A stretch of DNA of 64,000 nucleotides, taken from the NCBI RefSeq assembly GCF_017313265.1, contig NZ_JAFLQZ010000008.1, positions 62,001 to 126,000 of the forward strand. Direction: 5' to 3'. Both the position numbers and the translations under genes were made by a program. How positions within the stretch are numbered: the stretch's first letter is position 1; every line of letters starts with the position of its first letter. The notes under the pieces were generated by a model, which ran no database searches, was not told the DNA's origin, and saw nothing but the letters and a program-made list of their open reading frames with translations. Shown in pieces: positions 50,153 to 58,827 of this stretch. The DNA is from Hymenobacter telluris (GTDB lineage Bacteria; Bacteroidota; Bacteroidia; Cytophagales; Hymenobacteraceae).

Positions 50153-50965
50153 ATGGATAATCTGCGTATTGCCATTCTAGGCTGCGGCAACATGGGGCAG
50201 GCATTTGCCAAGGCTTTCCTGCAATACAACCTGGTGGCCCGCGCCAACATGCTGCTGCTGGGCCGGGATGAGGCGCATTGCCAGCGCCTCAACGCCAGCG
50301 CCCTGAACCTGCCTACCAGTCCGCTTTCCGAAGCCGTGGGTACCTACGATGTGGTGCTGGTGGCCGTGAAACCCCAGGATTTCGGGAAGGCGGCCGCCGG
50401 GTTGCGGGAGGTGTTGCAGCCCCAGCAAGTGGTGGTATCCATTATGGCGGGCATCCCGATTGCGCGGTTGCAGCGCGAACTAGACCACCGGCAAGTGCTC
50501 CGGGCCATGCCCAACACGCCCGCGCTGCTGGGCATGGGCATCACCGGCTTTTCGGCGTCGCCGGAAGTGGAGCGCAGCCGCCTGCACCAGGTGGAGAACC
50601 TGCTGAACGCCACGGGCCGCTCTATTTTCCTGGAAGATGAGAGTTTGCTCGACGCCGTAACGGCCGTGAGTGGCAGCGGCCCGGCCTATTTTTACTACAT
50701 CGTGCAGGCCATGATGCAGGCCGGGCAGGAGTTGGGTTTCTCGGAATCGGTGGCCGGGCTGCTGGTGAAGCAAACCATGCTGGGCGCTTTCCACCTGCTC
50801 AACAACTCCGACCAAAGCCTCGACCAACTCATTGCCAACGTGGCCTCCAAAGGCGGCACCACCGAAGCCGCCCTGCGCACCTTCCGCGCCGGCCACCTCG
50901 CCGAAACCCTCATCGACGGCATGAAAGCCGCCCAGCAACGCGCCACCGAGCTAGCCAAGGAGTAG
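50153..50965 (+). CDS. proC: Pyrroline-5-carboxylate reductase
   Basis: 270 residues from ATG 50153. NADPH-binding ILGCGNMGQAF at the N-terminus, 'VVLVAVKPQD', 'VSIMAGIPIARLQ', 'VLRAMPNTPALLGMGITGF', and the C-terminal dimer/active-site motif 'VSGSGPAYFYYIVQAM', 'VASKGGTTEAALRTF'. It catalyses the last step of proline synthesis. Confidence 0.95.
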   Translation: MDNLRIAILGCGNMGQAFAKAFLQYNLVARANMLLLGRDEAHCQRLNASALNLPTSPLSEAVGTYDVVLVAVKPQDFGKAAAGLREVLQPQQVVVSIMAGIPIARLQRELDHRQVLRAMPNTPALLGMGITGFSASPEVERSRLHQVENLLNATGRSIFLEDESLLDAVTAVSGSGPAYFYYIVQAMMQAGQELGFSESVAGLLVKQTMLGAFHLLNNSDQSLDQLIANVASKGGTTEAALRTFRAGHLAETLIDGMKAAQQRATELAKE

Positions 50966-50966
50966 C

Positions 50967-51068
50967 AGTGAAATTGTGAAGTGGTGAGATGGTGAGTTTG
51001 ACGTTCTAACCGCGCAGCTTGGACCGCTAAAACATCAAACTCACCATTTCACCACTTCACAATTTCAC
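50967..51068. repeat. Palindromic repeat, family A copy 4
   Basis: Arms 50967-51006 and 51029-51068: GTGAAATT, GTGAAGTG, GTGAGATG (GTGAAATG on the other arm), GTGAGTTT, then GACGTTC/GATGTTT. The 22-nt loop includes GCGCAG. Starts one base after the proC stop. Confidence 0.88.
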
Positions 51069-51176
51069 CGCTCGTAACTTCGCGGCTCCATTCGTGGTTG
51101 TAGCAGCAAATTCACGCCGGATTTCACCGCTGCAAAATCCGTGAAATCCTTTTTTAATCAGCAAAATCAGCGTTCC

Positions 51177-52427
51177 ATGCTTGATTCCATAGAAGACGCC
51201 ATTGCCGATATCCGGGCCGGCAAGGTAGTAGTAGTAGTTGACGACGAGGACCGCGAAAACGAAGGCGACTTTATTTGTGCCGCCCGTTGCGCCACGCCCG
51301 AGGTTATCAACTTCATGGCCACCCACGGCCGCGGCCTGGTATGTGCCCCGCTCATCGAAGCCCGGTGCGAAGAATTGGGCCTGGAGCTGATGGTAGGCCG
51401 CAATACGGCGCTCCATGCTACGCCCTTCACCGTGAGCATCGACTTGCTGAAAAACGGCGTTACCACCGGCATTTCGGCCTCCGACCGTTCCAAGACCATC
51501 CTGGCCCTCATCGACCCCGAAACCAAGCCCGAAGAGTTGGGCAAGCCTGGCCACATTTTTCCGCTGAAAGCCCGCAAAGAGGGCGTACTACGCCGCGCCG
51601 GCCACACCGAAGCCGCCATCGACCTGGCTCGTCTGGCTGGGTTCGAGCCGGCCGGTGTGCTGGTGGAAATCCTGCGCGAGGACGGAGAAATGGCTCGTTT
51701 GCCCGAGTTGCGCGAAGTGGCCAACAAGTGGAATCTGAAGCTGATTTCGGTGCAGGACCTCATCAAGTACCGCCTCAACAACGAAAGCCTGATTTCGCGC
51801 GACATTTCGGTGCGTATGCCCACCCAGTGGGGCGACTTCGACTTGTATTCCTTCACCCAAAGCTCCAACGGTGCCCAGCACCTGGCCCTGGTGAAAGGCG
51901 ACATTTCCACCCCCGAGCCGGTGCTGGTGCGCGTGCACAGCTCCTGCGTGACGGGCGACATTTTCGGGAGCTGCCGCTGCGACTGTGGCCCGCAGCTGCA
52001 CAAGGCCATGGAGCAGATTGAGCGCGAAGGCCGCGGGGTAGTGGTGTACATGAACCAGGAAGGCCGTGGCATCGGGCTGCTCAACAAGCTGCGCGCCTAC
52101 AAGCTCCAGGAGCAGGGCCGCGACACCGTAGAAGCCAACATCGAGCTGGGTTTTGGGGTTGATGAGCGGGACTACGGCGTAGGCGCGCAGATTCTGCGCG
52201 ACCTGGGTATCAGTAAGATGCGCTTGCTCTCCAACAACCCCCGCAAGCGTACCGGCCTCATCGGCTACGGCCTGGAAATAGTGGAAGCCGTGGCTATTGA
52301 AATCGAGCCCAACGAGCATAATCAGAACTACTTAACTACCAAGCGCGACAAAATGGGCCACACCATCCTGAGCAGCCGCGCCCCCCACGTCAGCCCCGAT
52401 TCCACGCTGGAAGTGGCCGGAGCGTAG
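51177..52427 (+). CDS. ribBA: Bifunctional 3,4-dihydroxy-2-butanone-4-phosphate synthase / GTP cyclohydrolase II
   Basis: 416 residues from ATG 51177 (a GTG 36 nt upstream is possible). The RibB half (residues 1-205) has '[18 protein letters not shown]', '[10 protein letters not shown]' and '[18 protein letters not shown]'. The RibA half has the zinc site '[21 protein letters not shown]' (Cys-x10-Cys-x-Cys), '[13 protein letters not shown]' and 'RLLSNNPRK'. It makes both precursors of riboflavin. No FMN riboswitch was recognised upstream, where the family A palindrome sits. Confidence 0.96.
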   Translation: MLDSIEDAIADIRAGKVVVVVDDEDRENEGDFICAARCATPEVINFMATHGRGLVCAPLIEARCEELGLELMVGRNTALHATPFTVSIDLLKNGVTTGISASDRSKTILALIDPETKPEELGKPGHIFPLKARKEGVLRRAGHTEAAIDLARLAGFEPAGVLVEILREDGEMARLPELREVANKWNLKLISVQDLIKYRLNNESLISRDISVRMPTQWGDFDLYSFTQSSNGAQHLALVKGDISTPEPVLVRVHSSCVTGDIFGSCRCDCGPQLHKAMEQIEREGRGVVVYMNQEGRGIGLLNKLRAYKLQEQGRDTVEANIELGFGVDERDYGVGAQILRDLGISKMRLLSNNPRKRTGLIGYGLEIVEAVAIEIEPNEHNQNYLTTKRDKMGHTILSSRAPHVSPDSTLEVAGA

Positions 52428-52460
52428 TGGTTTTCTCTGGTTGCATGAGTGGCCAGTTAG

Positions 52461-52487
52461 CGCCCCGCACGGTACTCGTGCGGGGCG
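52461..52487 (+). terminator. Hairpin terminator after ribBA
   Basis: A perfect 10-bp stem CGCCCCGCAC/GTGCGGGGCG with a 7-nt loop; the T tract is short (TTCT). Confidence 0.6.
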
Positions 52488-52686
52488 TTCTGCTATACGG
52501 CGGTTGGAGCCTACGCCGGAGGCTTCTCTCGCAGCTAGCTGGGGATTACAGCTGGCTTGGAAAATAAGTGAACCGAGCAGCGGTTTTGGCAGTTAGCGCA
52601 GAAGGCGGCCGGTTTCCTGCGGGCCGTTGAAAAACGGCGTTACCCAAGTGGTTGACGCTCGTTTTTTCGGTTATCTTTCCCCGGCC

Positions 52687-53469
52687 ATGATCCTACTCCG
52701 CGCTACCTTCCTTTCCCTGCTGACCGGGCTGCTGACGGTGGCAGCTCCCACCCAGGCCCAGCAAACTCCACTCACCCAGCAGTTTGCCGGCAGTACCATC
52801 CTGCTAACCAACGGCGACACCCTGCGCGGCCCCGTCACGCTGCGCCGCGACCAGGACGTGCTGATGATGGCCCAGGCCGACGGCACCGTTACCACACTTT
52901 CGGCGGTGGCTATCAACAGCTTTGCCGTGAAAGGCGAAGACCGGGACAGCCGCCGCCCCACCGGCTACTACGACAACTTCTACGACGCCCGTGCCGGCTA
53001 CTATTACGGTAATCCTATGTTCAGTTCCCGGCGCTCCGAGCCCTCCGACCTGAACCGGGTGCGCGTGTTCCGGACGTTCCGCTGGAACCGGGGCAACGAC
53101 TACAGCGACTTCAAGTCGCCGGCGTTTTTCGAGCAGCTTAGCAACGGCCCGCGCATGCTGCTGCGCCGCGAGTCATTGATGCAGCGCACCGTGCCAACTT
53201 CCACAGCTTACGGCGGCTATGGCTACGGCAACCCCTACGGCCCCGGCCGCTATATGGGCACCTACACCGAAATGAAGGACGACTTCTTTCTGGCCACGCC
53301 CACCGGCGACGTTATTGCCCTGCGCAACCCGAAAAAGGATTTGCTGAGCGTGTTTCGGGCACAGTCCAAGCAGATAGAACAGTACGCCAAGCAAAACCAG
53401 CTGAGCTTCACCGTGGCCCGCGAACTGGCTTTCATCGTGAACTATGCCAATTCTTTGGTAAAAGAGTAA
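52687..53469 (+). CDS. Secreted protein of unknown function
   Basis: 260 residues from ATG 52687, with a signal peptide (ending TQAQ). It continues with a short beta-rich region ('STILLTNGDTLRGPVTLRRDQDVLMMAQADGTVTTLSAVAINSFAVKG') typical of small Bacteroidota secreted proteins that describe a translated response threshold, then Tyr/Gly-rich segments and 'FFLATPTGDVIALRNPKKDLLSVFRAQSKQIEQYAKQNQLSF'. Function unknown. A near-consensus TATCTTTC box is at 52672-52679. The stop codon lies inside the family F repeat. Confidence 0.65.
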   Translation: MILLRATFLSLLTGLLTVAAPTQAQQTPLTQQFAGSTILLTNGDTLRGPVTLRRDQDVLMMAQADGTVTTLSAVAINSFAVKGEDRDSRRPTGYYDNFYDARAGYYYGNPMFSSRRSEPSDLNRVRVFRTFRWNRGNDYSDFKSPAFFEQLSNGPRMLLRRESLMQRTVPTSTAYGGYGYGNPYGPGRYMGTYTEMKDDFFLATPTGDVIALRNPKKDLLSVFRAQSKQIEQYAKQNQLSFTVARELAFIVNYANSLVKE

Positions 53470-53543
53470 CGGAGTAGCGGAGTAACTGAGTAACAATGTT
53501 CATTCAGAACGATTACTCAGTTACTCCGCTACTCCGTTACTCT
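53463..53543. repeat. Palindromic repeat, family F copy 2
   Basis: Near-perfect 32-bp arms (53463-53494, 53511-53543) of TAACGGAG, TAGCGGAG, TAACTGAG, TAAC units with a 16-nt loop. The left arm includes the stop codon (53467-53469) of the secreted-protein gene; the element fills the convergent spacer. Confidence 0.88.
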
Positions 53544-53545
53544 AG

Positions 53546-54307
53546 TTATAAGTCCCGGTTACGCAGGAGTAGGTAGCTCAGCCCCCAAAACAGCGCCGTG
53601 TACACAAGGGCCAGCGGCAGCGCCTCAGTAGGCAGTAGCGCCGATGATGGACCGGTTACGGTGTCAATCATTTCCTGGCCGGGCAGGGGCGTGAGGCTGT
53701 TGAATACCTTGGCCGGCAGAAACCGGTCCAGCGAGTCGGGCAGGGAAAAGCGCAGCAGCGGCTCAGCCACCCAGGCGTAGAGCAGAAACAGCAGAATGCC
53801 CGGCCCACTGCGGCGCACCAGCACGGCCACCAGCGCCGCCATCGACAATAAGCCCAAAACCTGGATGCCGTACAACGCAATGCCCGTAATGCCCACGGTG
53901 GCCTGGCTGGCCGTATCGGCGGCACGGGTCAGGCCGAAGTAGAAGCCCAGCCCGAGTACCGTTAGCATCCCGAAAACTGCTAGCAGGCCCGAAAGCAGCA
54001 GCTTGTTTTGCAGCAGCTCGGCCACCGAAGCCCCGTCAATCACCTGCTGCCGAAACGTGCGGAACTGAAACTCGTCGGTTATCAGGATAATCAGCAGAAT
54101 GCCCAGCAGCAGGTTGAAGTAGCTGGCTACGTAGGTCAGCTTCTGCCATAGCCCCGGAAACGTGTAAAGCGTAGCGCCTACCCGTTGCCCGTTCAGCGTC
54201 ACGCTGCCCCCCGCCGACACGAATAGTGCCAGCAGCACCACAAACAGCAGCAGAATAATCCAGACGGTGCGGTAGGGCAGTACTTTACGAAGTTCAGCGC
54301 GGAACAT
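53546..54307 (-). CDS. ABC-2 type transporter permease
   Basis: 253 residues with about six TM helices ('TVWIILLLFVVLLALFVSAG', 'LLLGILLIILITDEF', 'LLSGLLAVFGMLTVLGLGFYFGL', 'IQVLGLLSMAALVAVLV', 'GILLFLLYAWV', 'LPLALVYTALFWGLSYLLL'). This is the ABC-2 membrane subunit type found beside NatA-like ATPases. The ATPase gene is upstream on the same strand, with the family I repeat between them. Confidence 0.8.
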   Translation of the reverse strand: MFRAELRKVLPYRTVWIILLLFVVLLALFVSAGGSVTLNGQRVGATLYTFPGLWQKLTYVASYFNLLLGILLIILITDEFQFRTFRQQVIDGASVAELLQNKLLLSGLLAVFGMLTVLGLGFYFGLTRAADTASQATVGITGIALYGIQVLGLLSMAALVAVLVRRSGPGILLFLLYAWVAEPLLRFSLPDSLDRFLPAKVFNSLTPLPGQEMIDTVTGPSSALLPTEALPLALVYTALFWGLSYLLLRNRDL

Positions 54308-54313
54308 AGCTTG

Positions 54314-54464
54314 AGGTGCTGATTATTGATGAGATGATTGCTGATATGGTAATTGTTAAGGTGCTGATTGTGGATGTGGTGCTGACACGTTTGCTTGTTG
54401 GTAGCAAAAAGCAAGTAACAACTGCCAAGCACCAATCAACCCACTAATAATCAGCACATCAGCG
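54314..54464. repeat. Palindromic repeat, family I (GCTGATTATTGATG type)
   Basis: A diverged inverted repeat: GTGCTGATTATTGATG (from 54317) faces AATAATCAGCAC (about 54446-54457) and neighbouring ATCAGC units. The centre has a second hairpin (TTGCTTG / CAAGTAA region, 54391-54418). It fills the spacer between permease and ATPase, and the right arm contains the ATPase stop codon (54459-54461). Confidence 0.6.
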
Positions 54465-55355
54465 GGTGAGCTCCAGGAACTGGGCTTCCAGGCTGCGGTG
54501 GCGTACTTCCAGCCCGGCCAGCGCAATACCCTGCTCGAAGAGGGCGCGATTCAGGTCGGCGGGGCCGTGGCCGGTGGCTAGCACGGCACTATAGGCGCCG
54601 GCCGCTTCCGGTTTCAGGTCCGATACCCAGGGCAGCGCCGCCACTGCCTGTTGCAGGGTAGCAATGCTGGTATCGGGGGCGGGGCGCAGGATTACCCGGT
54701 CGGCGGTGGCCAGGATGCTGTGCACGGGGCCGGCGGCGCGCAGGTCGCCGCGCTGGAGCACGGCCACGTGGGTGCACACCTTTTCCACTTCATCGAGCAA
54801 GTGGCTAGCAATGAGAATGGTTTTGCCGTCGGCGGCCAGGCGCGTTACCAGGTCGCGCACTTCAGCTATACCCTGTGGGTCGAGGCCGTTGGTGGGCTCG
54901 TCGAGTACCAGTATTTCGGGGTTGCCGAGCAGGGTGGAGGCCAGCGCCAGCCGCTGCTTCATGCCCAGCGAGAAGCCCCGAAACTTGTCGTGCTGGCGGG
55001 TGCCCAGGCCGGTCAGGTCCAGGGCCTGGTCTACGGTGCGCGGATCGGCGCGCTTCACATCGGCGGCCAGCAGCAGGTTTTGGCGGGCCGAGAGGTAGGG
55101 GAAGAAGTTGGGCGTTTCCAGCAGGGCCCCCACGCGGCGGCGGTTGTTGGCGTTCGGCTCCTGCCCAAACCAACGCACCGTGCCGCCCGAGGCCCGCAAC
55201 ACGCCCAGCGCAATACCCAACGTAGTGGTTTTGCCGCTGCCATTCGGCCCCAGCAACCCGTACACGCTGCCCGGTTCCACGCTCAGCGTAAGGCCCTTCA
55301 GCGCGGTGGTACTGCCGTAGGTTTTGGAAAGATTATCGAGTTCAAGAATAGGCAT
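54459..55355 (-). CDS. ABC transporter ATP-binding protein (ABC-2 type)
   Basis: 298 residues: Walker A GPNGSGKTT, signature FSLGMKQRL, Walker B ILVLDEPTNGLDPQG, and 'LIASHLLDEVEKVC'. The C-terminal 80 residues form the extra domain common in drug/lipid-type exporters (CcmA/NatA-like). It pairs with the permease downstream. Confidence 0.9.
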   Translation of the reverse strand: MPILELDNLSKTYGSTTALKGLTLSVEPGSVYGLLGPNGSGKTTTLGIALGVLRASGGTVRWFGQEPNANNRRRVGALLETPNFFPYLSARQNLLLAADVKRADPRTVDQALDLTGLGTRQHDKFRGFSLGMKQRLALASTLLGNPEILVLDEPTNGLDPQGIAEVRDLVTRLAADGKTILIASHLLDEVEKVCTHVAVLQRGDLRAAGPVHSILATADRVILRPAPDTSIATLQQAVAALPWVSDLKPEAAGAYSAVLATGHGPADLNRALFEQGIALAGLEVRHRSLEAQFLELTR

Positions 55356-55386
55356 GGCACGAAGCTAGGGGAAATAGCGCTAGGCT

Positions 55387-55473
55387 GTAGCGCGAAGCCT
55401 TTGCTTCGTGCGTGAACGATACTTGTTGTAACGGCAACGTGGCCGAATACGCGAAGCAAAGGCTTCGCGCTAC
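55387..55473. repeat. REP-like palindrome pair, family C copy 3
   Basis: GTAG (55387-55390) followed by CGCGAAGC-CTTT-GCTTCGTG, and the mirror copy ending in CTAC at 55473. The centre keeps GAACGATAC, as in copy 2. The end is 4 nt from the M14 peptidase stop codon. Confidence 0.85.
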
Positions 55474-55476
55474 ATC

Positions 55477-57225
55477 TTACTCCACCGGCAACAGGCCGCC
55501 TTGCCAGCGGGCCACGGGGTAGCGCAGGTGCGTGGGTTCGTAGTACTTGGAATGGCGGTACACCCATTCCAGTTGGGCTGCGCCGCTTTTCGCTAGGGCT
55601 GGGTCTTGTTGCTTTTGTTTCTCAAGCTGTTCCCGCAAGGCCGGGTCCCGGCGGAGCAGGTCGGCGGCTACATCTTCGAACACGTAGTCGGAAAAGTGCT
55701 CTTTCTGCTGCAAAATGCTGTCGAAGAAGCCCCAGGCGAAGTAGGAATCGGTAGCTTGCGGCTCCAGCGTTTCGATGAGGAAGCGGGCGGTGGCATTGTC
55801 GAGGCGGGCTACGTAGTCGCCGCGGTGGTAGGGCAGGGCCTGCTGGGTGGAGCGCACCGTTACGGAATTATGCAGGTAGTGGCCTTCGTAGGGGCGGGGG
55901 CTGGTTTTGTAGTCATTGATGTAGTAGACCTCGGCCGTGAGGGTGGTGTCGCGGGTGAGGCGCTGCAACGGTACGCCCGCCGTGCGTAGTCGGTCCAGCA
56001 CTTCGCCCCAGGCCTGCGGAATCAGGTAGGCTTGCGGGCGCGTAACGGTGGTAGTAGGCCGGAACGTGTTGTAGTAGTTGATGGGGCGCGTGAACGGGGC
56101 TTTCCGGTCGTAGTAGAGGCGCAGCTGCTCGCTTACCTCGCTGGGTTTGGTGCGGCCGGTATAGCCGCGGAAGTTTACCTTCTCAGCGGCCGTGGTGTCT
56201 AGCTTCCAGCTGAGCGGAAAGGTTTTCTGTTCGCTCAGCTTTTGAGTGGCTAGGGCGCGGGCCTGGGTGAGGGCGGTGGCATCCTGGTGCACGAAGCGCA
56301 GCAGCACGTCCAGAAAATCGTAGGTGGCCTGCACGCGGGGCGTGTAGGACTTAAGCATGTGCGTTTCCGTCACGAAGCCGATGGTATTGAACAGTGTGGT
56401 GTAGCCAGTGGAGTAGCGCGGCGTTTCCAGAAAGCCCACCAGCCCGCGCGCGTCCGGGGTGCGGCCTTCAAAGTCCACGTACGGCGTGAGCGGCGACTTG
56501 CGCTTCTCCATACCGGTATTCAGGGCCGGCAATAGGCGCTGGGTCAGGTACTCACTCACAGCCGGCGCCAGCTTGTCTTTTTGAGTGGCAATGAGCGTCA
56601 TGAAGTACTGATAATCTGCACCATTAGAGGTGTGGGTATCAACAAACACATCAGGTTGCCAACGGCGGAACAACTCAGCAAACGAACGGGCATTGCGTGA
56701 GTCCTGCTTCACGTAGTCCCGGTTCAGGTCGAGGTTGCGGGCGTTGCCGCGGAAGCCGTAGCTCTCGGGCCCATCCTGGTTGACGCGGGTGGTAGAGTTG
56801 CGGTTCAGCGCGCCATCCACGTTGTAGATGGGGATGACCACCAGCGTCACGTTTTCCAGCTGGCGGCGCAGCTCTTTCTTCTGCACATAGTCGCGCACCA
56901 GGGCCATACTGGCGTCAATGCCTTCCGGCTCGCCGGGGTGAATGCCGTTCTGAACCAGGACCACCGGCCGGCGGCGGCCCGTGGGGGCAGTAGGCTCAAA
57001 CTGGCCATCGAGCGACACAATTACTTCGTGCAGGGGCTGGCCGCTGTCGGTTGGGCCCACTGCGCGGAGCTGAATTTCTGGGTAGGCGGCATCCAGCTTT
57101 TGGTAGTAGGCAATGCACTCGGCGTAGGTGGCGGTGGTGTTGCCGTTGCCTTTCTCGAATGGAGTGCGCCAGTCGTCTTTGGGCGCGGAAGTCAGCAGCA
57201 GGGCGGAAAGCAGAATCGAAAGCAT
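55477..57225 (-). CDS. M14-family zinc carboxypeptidase, secreted
   Basis: 582 residues with a signal peptide (MLSILLSALLLTSAP). M14 metal site: 'VQNGIHPGEPEGIDAS' (His-x2-Glu), distal His in 'DVFVDTHTSNGADYQYFM', and catalytic Glu near 'TIGFVTETHMLK'. A C-terminal domain of about 200 residues ('YYDRKAPFTRPINYYNTFRPT', 'YFAWGFFDSILQQKEHFSDYVFEDVAADLL') is typical of the Bacteroidota members. Likely degrades peptides or cell-wall peptides. An off-consensus -7-like box (TTCCTTTG) is at 57230-57237. Confidence 0.85.
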   Translation of the reverse strand: MLSILLSALLLTSAPKDDWRTPFEKGNGNTTATYAECIAYYQKLDAAYPEIQLRAVGPTDSGQPLHEVIVSLDGQFEPTAPTGRRRPVVLVQNGIHPGEPEGIDASMALVRDYVQKKELRRQLENVTLVVIPIYNVDGALNRNSTTRVNQDGPESYGFRGNARNLDLNRDYVKQDSRNARSFAELFRRWQPDVFVDTHTSNGADYQYFMTLIATQKDKLAPAVSEYLTQRLLPALNTGMEKRKSPLTPYVDFEGRTPDARGLVGFLETPRYSTGYTTLFNTIGFVTETHMLKSYTPRVQATYDFLDVLLRFVHQDATALTQARALATQKLSEQKTFPLSWKLDTTAAEKVNFRGYTGRTKPSEVSEQLRLYYDRKAPFTRPINYYNTFRPTTTVTRPQAYLIPQAWGEVLDRLRTAGVPLQRLTRDTTLTAEVYYINDYKTSPRPYEGHYLHNSVTVRSTQQALPYHRGDYVARLDNATARFLIETLEPQATDSYFAWGFFDSILQQKEHFSDYVFEDVAADLLRRDPALREQLEKQKQQDPALAKSGAAQLEWVYRHSKYYEPTHLRYPVARWQGGLLPVE

Positions 57226-57311
57226 GCGGCAAAGGAAACAAAACCAGCCATCATGGCATCAGAAATTGTTGTGCCGCGCTACCCTACGCCATTACGCCAG
57301 ATGCTTCCCTC

Positions 57312-57743
57312 TTAATACAACCGTCGGCGAGCGGGAAACAGGAGTTGGTCGAGGCTGTAGCGGCCGGGACCGGTGAAGGCCAAACCCAGGAACAGAAACG
57401 CCGATTCGAGGGCGTGAGAGTAGCCGTTGAACCCGTCGCCCGCGCTGATGTGCTGGATGGTGGCTACGAGCATTGTTGCCAGCAACAAGCCGCAAGTGAA
57501 GCGGAAAAACAATCCTAGCGCCAGCAACTGGCCGCCTACCGCTTCGGCTACGGCCGCCAGAAACCCCCACACGCCGGGCGCAAAACTCACGCCGAGCGTC
57601 TTCATTGCGCCGCCCAACTCCGTCCATTGTTCGGGGCCGCCAACCAGCTTCGGGTAACCGTGCAGGGTGAACATTACCCCAATGCCCACCCGTAGCAGCA
57701 ACAGGCCCCAATCGTGCGTGCGGTAGTGGTTGTTGAAGAAAGC
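57312..57743 (-). CDS. DoxX-family membrane protein
   Basis: 143 residues from ATG 57743, with four TM helices: 'LLLLRVGIGVMFTLHGYPKLVGG', 'FAPGVWGFLAAVAEAVGGQLLALGLF', 'CGLLLATMLVATIQHI', 'ALESAFLFLGLAFTGPG'. The 'GYPKLVGGPEQWTELG' motif is the DoxX core. These proteins link to oxidative stress or quinone metabolism; mechanism unclear. Confidence 0.85.
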   Translation of the reverse strand, partial: AFFNNHYRTHDWGLLLLRVGIGVMFTLHGYPKLVGGPEQWTELGGAMKTLGVSFAPGVWGFLAAVAEAVGGQLLALGLFFRFTCGLLLATMLVATIQHISAGDGFNGYSHALESAFLFLGLAFTGPGRYSLDQLLFPARRRLY

Positions 57744-57862
57744 CATAGAGGAAGAGAAAAGCGGTGAAGCCTGTAGTTGGGCAACTAAAATGGGCGGAGA
57801 ATACCCTTCAGTGTGGCTAAAGTACAATATTTCTCTTCTAATGCTACTTTTCAGCGCGTTGC

Positions 57863-58519
57863 CTATTGGTACAGCAGCACGCAGGTAATGCGCGCGGCCG
57901 GCGGAATATCGGCGGAGTTCATTTCATCTGCGTGTTTGGCGGGCAACGAATTCGGGTCGATTACCCAGGCCATCTTTACCAGGCCCGACACGCCCGCAAA
58001 GCCGGCCGGCGTATCCCGCACCCGCGTGAGGCCCATTGTTTGGCGGGCCGCCCCGAACGGCGAGCCTACTCCAATACCTTCGGCGGTGCGGTACTGCGGG
58101 TCATATATGCGGATGCGGCGCAGGCGGTAGCCACCCTTTACGGAATCAGGAAGTAGGTGCAGGACGGAAGCCGGAGCGTCGGGTTTCTGAGCGTCCAGCA
58201 TTTCGTAGGCGGGGTAGGTGGCGCCTTTGTCTTGGTACGTGGTGCGGCGCAGCTGGGTGGCAGGCACCCGTTTCAGCAGTTCTCGCTCGCTCATGTTCAG
58301 GCGCAAGCGGCCGGCCCGGCCCGGACTCAGCAGGTGCAGCGAATCGGGCACGTTGGGGTTGGCGGCCAGGCGCTGCTCGGCGGCGGCGGGGTCGCTGCTG
58401 CGCGAGTCGCCGGCAAAGGGTACGTCGCCGCTGGAGGTGCTGTTGCTGCTACAGGCACCGAGCGCAACTACAAGCGCTACCACTGCGGTGGGGAGCAGTA
58501 CATTGGAAAAACTGAACAT
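57863..58519 (-). CDS. Putative lipoprotein of unknown function
   Basis: 218 residues from ATG 58519 (ATG 58531 also possible; the longer frame runs into a repeat). It has a hydrophobic N-terminus with lipobox VALGAC, followed by a Ser/Thr-rich linker. The mature part ('LSPGRAGRLRLNMSERELLKRVPATQLRRTTYQDKGATYPAYEML', 'LRRIRIYDPQYRTAEGIGVGSPFGAAR') has no family I recognise. It lies 119 nt upstream of doxX on the same strand. Confidence 0.65.
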   Translation of the reverse strand: MFSFSNVLLPTAVVALVVALGACSSNSTSSGDVPFAGDSRSSDPAAAEQRLAANPNVPDSLHLLSPGRAGRLRLNMSERELLKRVPATQLRRTTYQDKGATYPAYEMLDAQKPDAPASVLHLLPDSVKGGYRLRRIRIYDPQYRTAEGIGVGSPFGAARQTMGLTRVRDTPAGFAGVSGLVKMAWVIDPNSLPAKHADEMNSADIPPAARITCVLLYQ

Positions 58520-58566
58520 GAAGCAGAGCATTAAGCAAGAGTAATGCGGATGCTTACGCGCACCGT

Positions 58567-58726
58567 GCCTTTGGCGTTCAGTGATTGGATGAAAGAATGA
58601 TAGGATGATTGAATGAGGGAATGAAAGCATATGGTGAGCAACCATTATATAGACTAAACCTGACTTACTGGTTTTATTGGGCAATCATCCTTTCATTCCC
58701 TCATCCAATTACCGAACGCTAAAGGC
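58567..58726. repeat. Palindromic repeat, family G copy 2 (unequal arms)
   Basis: The left arm 58567-58628: GCCTTTGGCGTTC then GATTGGAT, GAAAGAAT, GATAGGAT, GATTGAAT, GAGGGAAT, GAAAGC. The right arm 58682-58726 has only GATTGGAT-like, GAGGGAAT, GAAAGGAT, GATTG. Outer ends GCCTTTxGCGTTC match, while the inner units differ in number. Divergent spacer between the lipoprotein and surE. Confidence 0.75.
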
Positions 58727-58827
58727 GCAGGGTGCGTACCTGATACCACATAGTGGTTTGGCAGGGCCGCGTACCTAGTGCCAGCAGCCCAGCAAACCCA
58801 CTACACCATCTCACCATCTTTCCGCCT

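Noticed and set aside
20117..51068. GTGA-rich 8-mer arrays as possible CRISPR repeats
   Set aside because: Units are contiguous without spacers and arranged as inverted arms; no cas genes are present.
50966..51176. FMN riboswitch upstream of ribBA
   Set aside because: The spacer is a family A palindrome plus a short stretch; the conserved RFN-element blocks are not seen.
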